Assembly (NCBI GenBank): GCA_023231475.1
Contig: JALJEE010002408.1
Coordinates: forward strand, 1 to 64,000
DNA from: Seison nebaliae
Taxonomy: Eukaryota; Rotifera; Pararotatoria; Seisonacea; Seisonidae
Direction of reading: 5' to 3'
DNA length: 64,000 nucleotides
Shown here: piece by piece, positions 62,169-64,000 of the stretch
Position numbering within the stretch: position 1 is the first letter of the stretch
Layout of the letters: each line of letters starts with the position of its first letter
Made by a program: the position numbers and the translations under genes
The notes under the pieces: generated by a model
What the model saw: only the letters and a program-made list of their open reading frames with translations
Told to the model about the DNA's origin: nothing
Databases searched by the model: none

Positions 62169-63005
62169 ATGGTGGTTCTTAAGTTAACACTAATTTTAAT
62201 TGGAATGGTCATCTTGTCAGATGGGGTGAAATTTCCACGATTTTGTGGGAAGAATGAAGCGCAATCCCGAATTATTGGTGGTAGTCAATCTGCTGACGGA
62301 GCTTGGCCATGGATGGCTTCTTTACAATTAGGATATTCGCATTATTGTGGAGGAGCAATTATTCATAGTCGTCTCATTATAACGGCAGCTCATTGTATTG
62401 TTCCATTATCATCATATAATCTTCAGCGATTAAATGTAGTTGTGGGATCGGTCGATTTGAGAAGTAGTAGAGCAAGACGGATAAGAATTGCAGATATTCT
62501 CTATCATAGTGATTATGAAGATGAGATAAAGAAACATGATATCGCTCTCATTAAATTGGCAACAAGATTAACTTTGAAGAAAGAAGTTCGGAGTAATGGA
62601 CATGTTGTTCCCATTTGCTTACCGGCAATGAATCAAGGTTTCACTCGGAATGATGATTGTTTTGTGGTGGGATGGGGCACCACTAAATATGGTACTAATA
62701 ACGTCCAACGAATATTGAGAGAAGTAAATGTTCCAATTCTAACTGATTACACTTGTCAAAGGAAATATGGTGGTATTGTTCAAACGCATTTGCAATTGTG
62801 TGCAGGACATGATGGTGGAAATAAGGATTCTTGTCAAGGTGATTCTGGTGGTCCTTTATTATGTCGGGCAGAAGGTTTTGATGACAGGTGGTACTTAGCA
62901 GGAATCGTTTCATGGGGAAGGGATTGTGGAAATGGTGGTGTATATACCAAAGTTTCCAGTTATTTGAAATGGATTTTACAGTCGGCGAAGAATATGAAGG
63001 TATAA
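62169..63005 (+). CDS. Trypsin-like serine protease (S1) 1
   Basis: Secreted endopeptidase of 278 residues. Signal peptide (LTLILIGMVILSDG), a short propeptide, then activation at SRIIGGSQ. The catalytic triad is complete: His75 in TAAHC, Asp124 in HDIALIKL and Ser226 in GDSGGP. Asp220, six residues before the Ser, forms the trypsin S1 pocket, so cleavage after Lys/Arg is expected. WPWMASL and the VGWGTTKYG segment are standard. No extra domains. Single exon, unlike many animal trypsins. A second copy follows 144 nt downstream. Confidence 0.95.
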   Translation: MVVLKLTLILIGMVILSDGVKFPRFCGKNEAQSRIIGGSQSADGAWPWMASLQLGYSHYCGGAIIHSRLIITAAHCIVPLSSYNLQRLNVVVGSVDLRSSRARRIRIADILYHSDYEDEIKKHDIALIKLATRLTLKKEVRSNGHVVPICLPAMNQGFTRNDDCFVVGWGTTKYGTNNVQRILREVNVPILTDYTCQRKYGGIVQTHLQLCAGHDGGNKDSCQGDSGGPLLCRAEGFDDRWYLAGIVSWGRDCGNGGVYTKVSSYLKWILQSAKNMKV

Positions 63006-63148
63006 TTAAAAATTATTGTGTGTCTAATTCAATTTTCATTTTTAATTCTGTCCATCTTTTATTTGAATGAATGAAAACTTTTCCAATTCAAATTCTAATA
63101 TTTTTTAAAAAACCGTTAATAACTTATGGGTAACGGTGGAAGATAAAA

Positions 63149-63973
63149 ATGAGAAAAAGTAATTTAATTAAATATTATTGCATTATAAAACTATTTTTTG
63201 TCGTGGTTAATTCAACATGTGGGAAAAGTATGTATGATCCTCGAATAGTTGATGGAATGGAATCCAAACAAGGAACCTGGCCATGGATGGCTAGTATTAA
63301 ACGATTCGGTACACAATATTGTGGAGGAACAGTTGTTCATGAACGTTTAGTTATTACGGCAGCTCATTGCTTTAAAGGACGATATGACAAAAGTAGTTAT
63401 CGTGTCATTATCGGAACGAATGATATTAGTTCGTCAACGAAACGAATGATTTTCCGAATCGATGAAGTTATAATTCATGAAAATTATCCAGAATCTCGAT
63501 ATTATGATATTGCAGTGATAAAATTAAGTGGTCGAATTCCATTAGTCAAACAAATAAAATCGCATTATGATGTCATGCCGATATGTTTCGTTCCGATTTA
63601 TGTGGAATTTGTCTATGATAGTAAGTGTTATATTATGGGTTGGGGTGCAAAGAAATATGGACAATCACTTCAAGTGAAATTGCGAGAAGCCAGAGTGAAA
63701 ATAATGAATGATAAAGAGTGTAAACGAATTTATCCAAATGTCAACATGGAATATCAATTTTGTGGGGAACCTTCATGGTTAAAGGAGGATTCATGTCAAG
63801 GCGATTCAGGAGGTCCATTAATCTGTCGAAAAAGGAATACGAAGACTTGGTATTTTGTAGGAATAACGTCATATGGAAAGAAGTGTGGCATAGGAAGCGT
63901 TTACGTCAAAGTGTCGGCATTCATTTATTGGATTGAAAGTGTCTTAAGAAGATTGAAAATAACTTGGAGATGA
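63149..63973 (+). CDS. Trypsin-like serine protease (S1) 2
   Basis: Tandem paralogue of 274 residues. Signal peptide, then activation at PRIVDGME, where Gly-Gly is replaced by Asp-Gly. The triad is His73 (TAAHC), Asp120 (YDIAVIKL) and Ser220 (GDSGGP), with Asp214 in the S1 pocket, so it is predicted to be active and trypsin-like. Its layout matches the upstream copy (for example GTWPWMAS and VYVKVSAFIYWI). Single exon, with the stop 27 nt before the window end. The pair likely arose by local duplication and then diverged. Confidence 0.94.
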   Translation: MRKSNLIKYYCIIKLFFVVVNSTCGKSMYDPRIVDGMESKQGTWPWMASIKRFGTQYCGGTVVHERLVITAAHCFKGRYDKSSYRVIIGTNDISSSTKRMIFRIDEVIIHENYPESRYYDIAVIKLSGRIPLVKQIKSHYDVMPICFVPIYVEFVYDSKCYIMGWGAKKYGQSLQVKLREARVKIMNDKECKRIYPNVNMEYQFCGEPSWLKEDSCQGDSGGPLICRKRNTKTWYFVGITSYGKKCGIGSVYVKVSAFIYWIESVLRRLKITWR

Positions 63974-64000
63974 ATTTTTAAATATAATAAATGTACACAG

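Overview
The window is animal nuclear DNA from a compact, AT-rich genome. It encodes Notch, a Hunchback-type zinc-finger protein, a TALE-like homeodomain protein, two rhodopsin-like GPCRs, MOB1, ERGIC1, TOM1, MDM1, beta-tubulin and trypsin-like proteases. Introns are tiny: nearly all of the 38 I could place by reading frame are 43-84 nt and one is 29 nt. About 35 of the 38 start with GTT instead of the usual GTA/GTG. Low AT-rich background, short introns, a strongly reduced Notch and retained cilium/centriole genes fit a small simplified bilaterian (an orthonectid-like animal, a compact lophotrochozoan or a nematode relative would all be possible). This placement is inference; I cannot fix the species.

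Layout. 1-2,200: decayed transposon remnants (an endonuclease-type LINE fragment on the minus strand). 3,421-8,193: class I aldolase, a GPCR split by a frameshift, and a six-exon MDM1 gene. 9,199-16,810: a coiled-coil gene with a perfect X-box, MOB1, MTG1, ERGIC1 and an unrecognised two-TM protein. 16,811-22,889: a gene-poor stretch leading to a hunchback-like gene (22,890-24,368). 25,340: intronless beta-tubulin with a TATA box. 27,856-38,326: one giant gene whose five exons close in frame to about 3,409 residues with about 20 PAN/apple-like modules. 40,247-50,093: a CUB-(TFPP repeat)-EGF protein, a PLAC8 gene, a GPCR with a long third loop, and a short Notch. 52,629-60,645: three copies of an unrecognised small membrane-protein family on the minus strand, interleaved with an unknown disordered protein, TOM1 and a TALE-like homeobox gene. 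61,054-63,973: a transmembrane C-type lectin and two tandem trypsin-like proteases.

The most novel item is the three-member family at 52.6, 58.3 and 60.2 kb. Each has a 24-nt first exon ending in Ile-Lys, one short intron, a conserved N-glycosylation sequon, a conserved WS-x-x-NI motif leading into a single C-terminal membrane helix, and a short basic tail. The second is a cilium-linked regulatory theme: an X-box sits about 90-100 nt upstream of both MDM1 and the unknown coiled-coil gene, and a weaker version lies near the tubulin TATA box. Gene models given as several exons were built by hand from reading frame, splice sites and family similarity, so exon edges in unrecognised genes are less certain.
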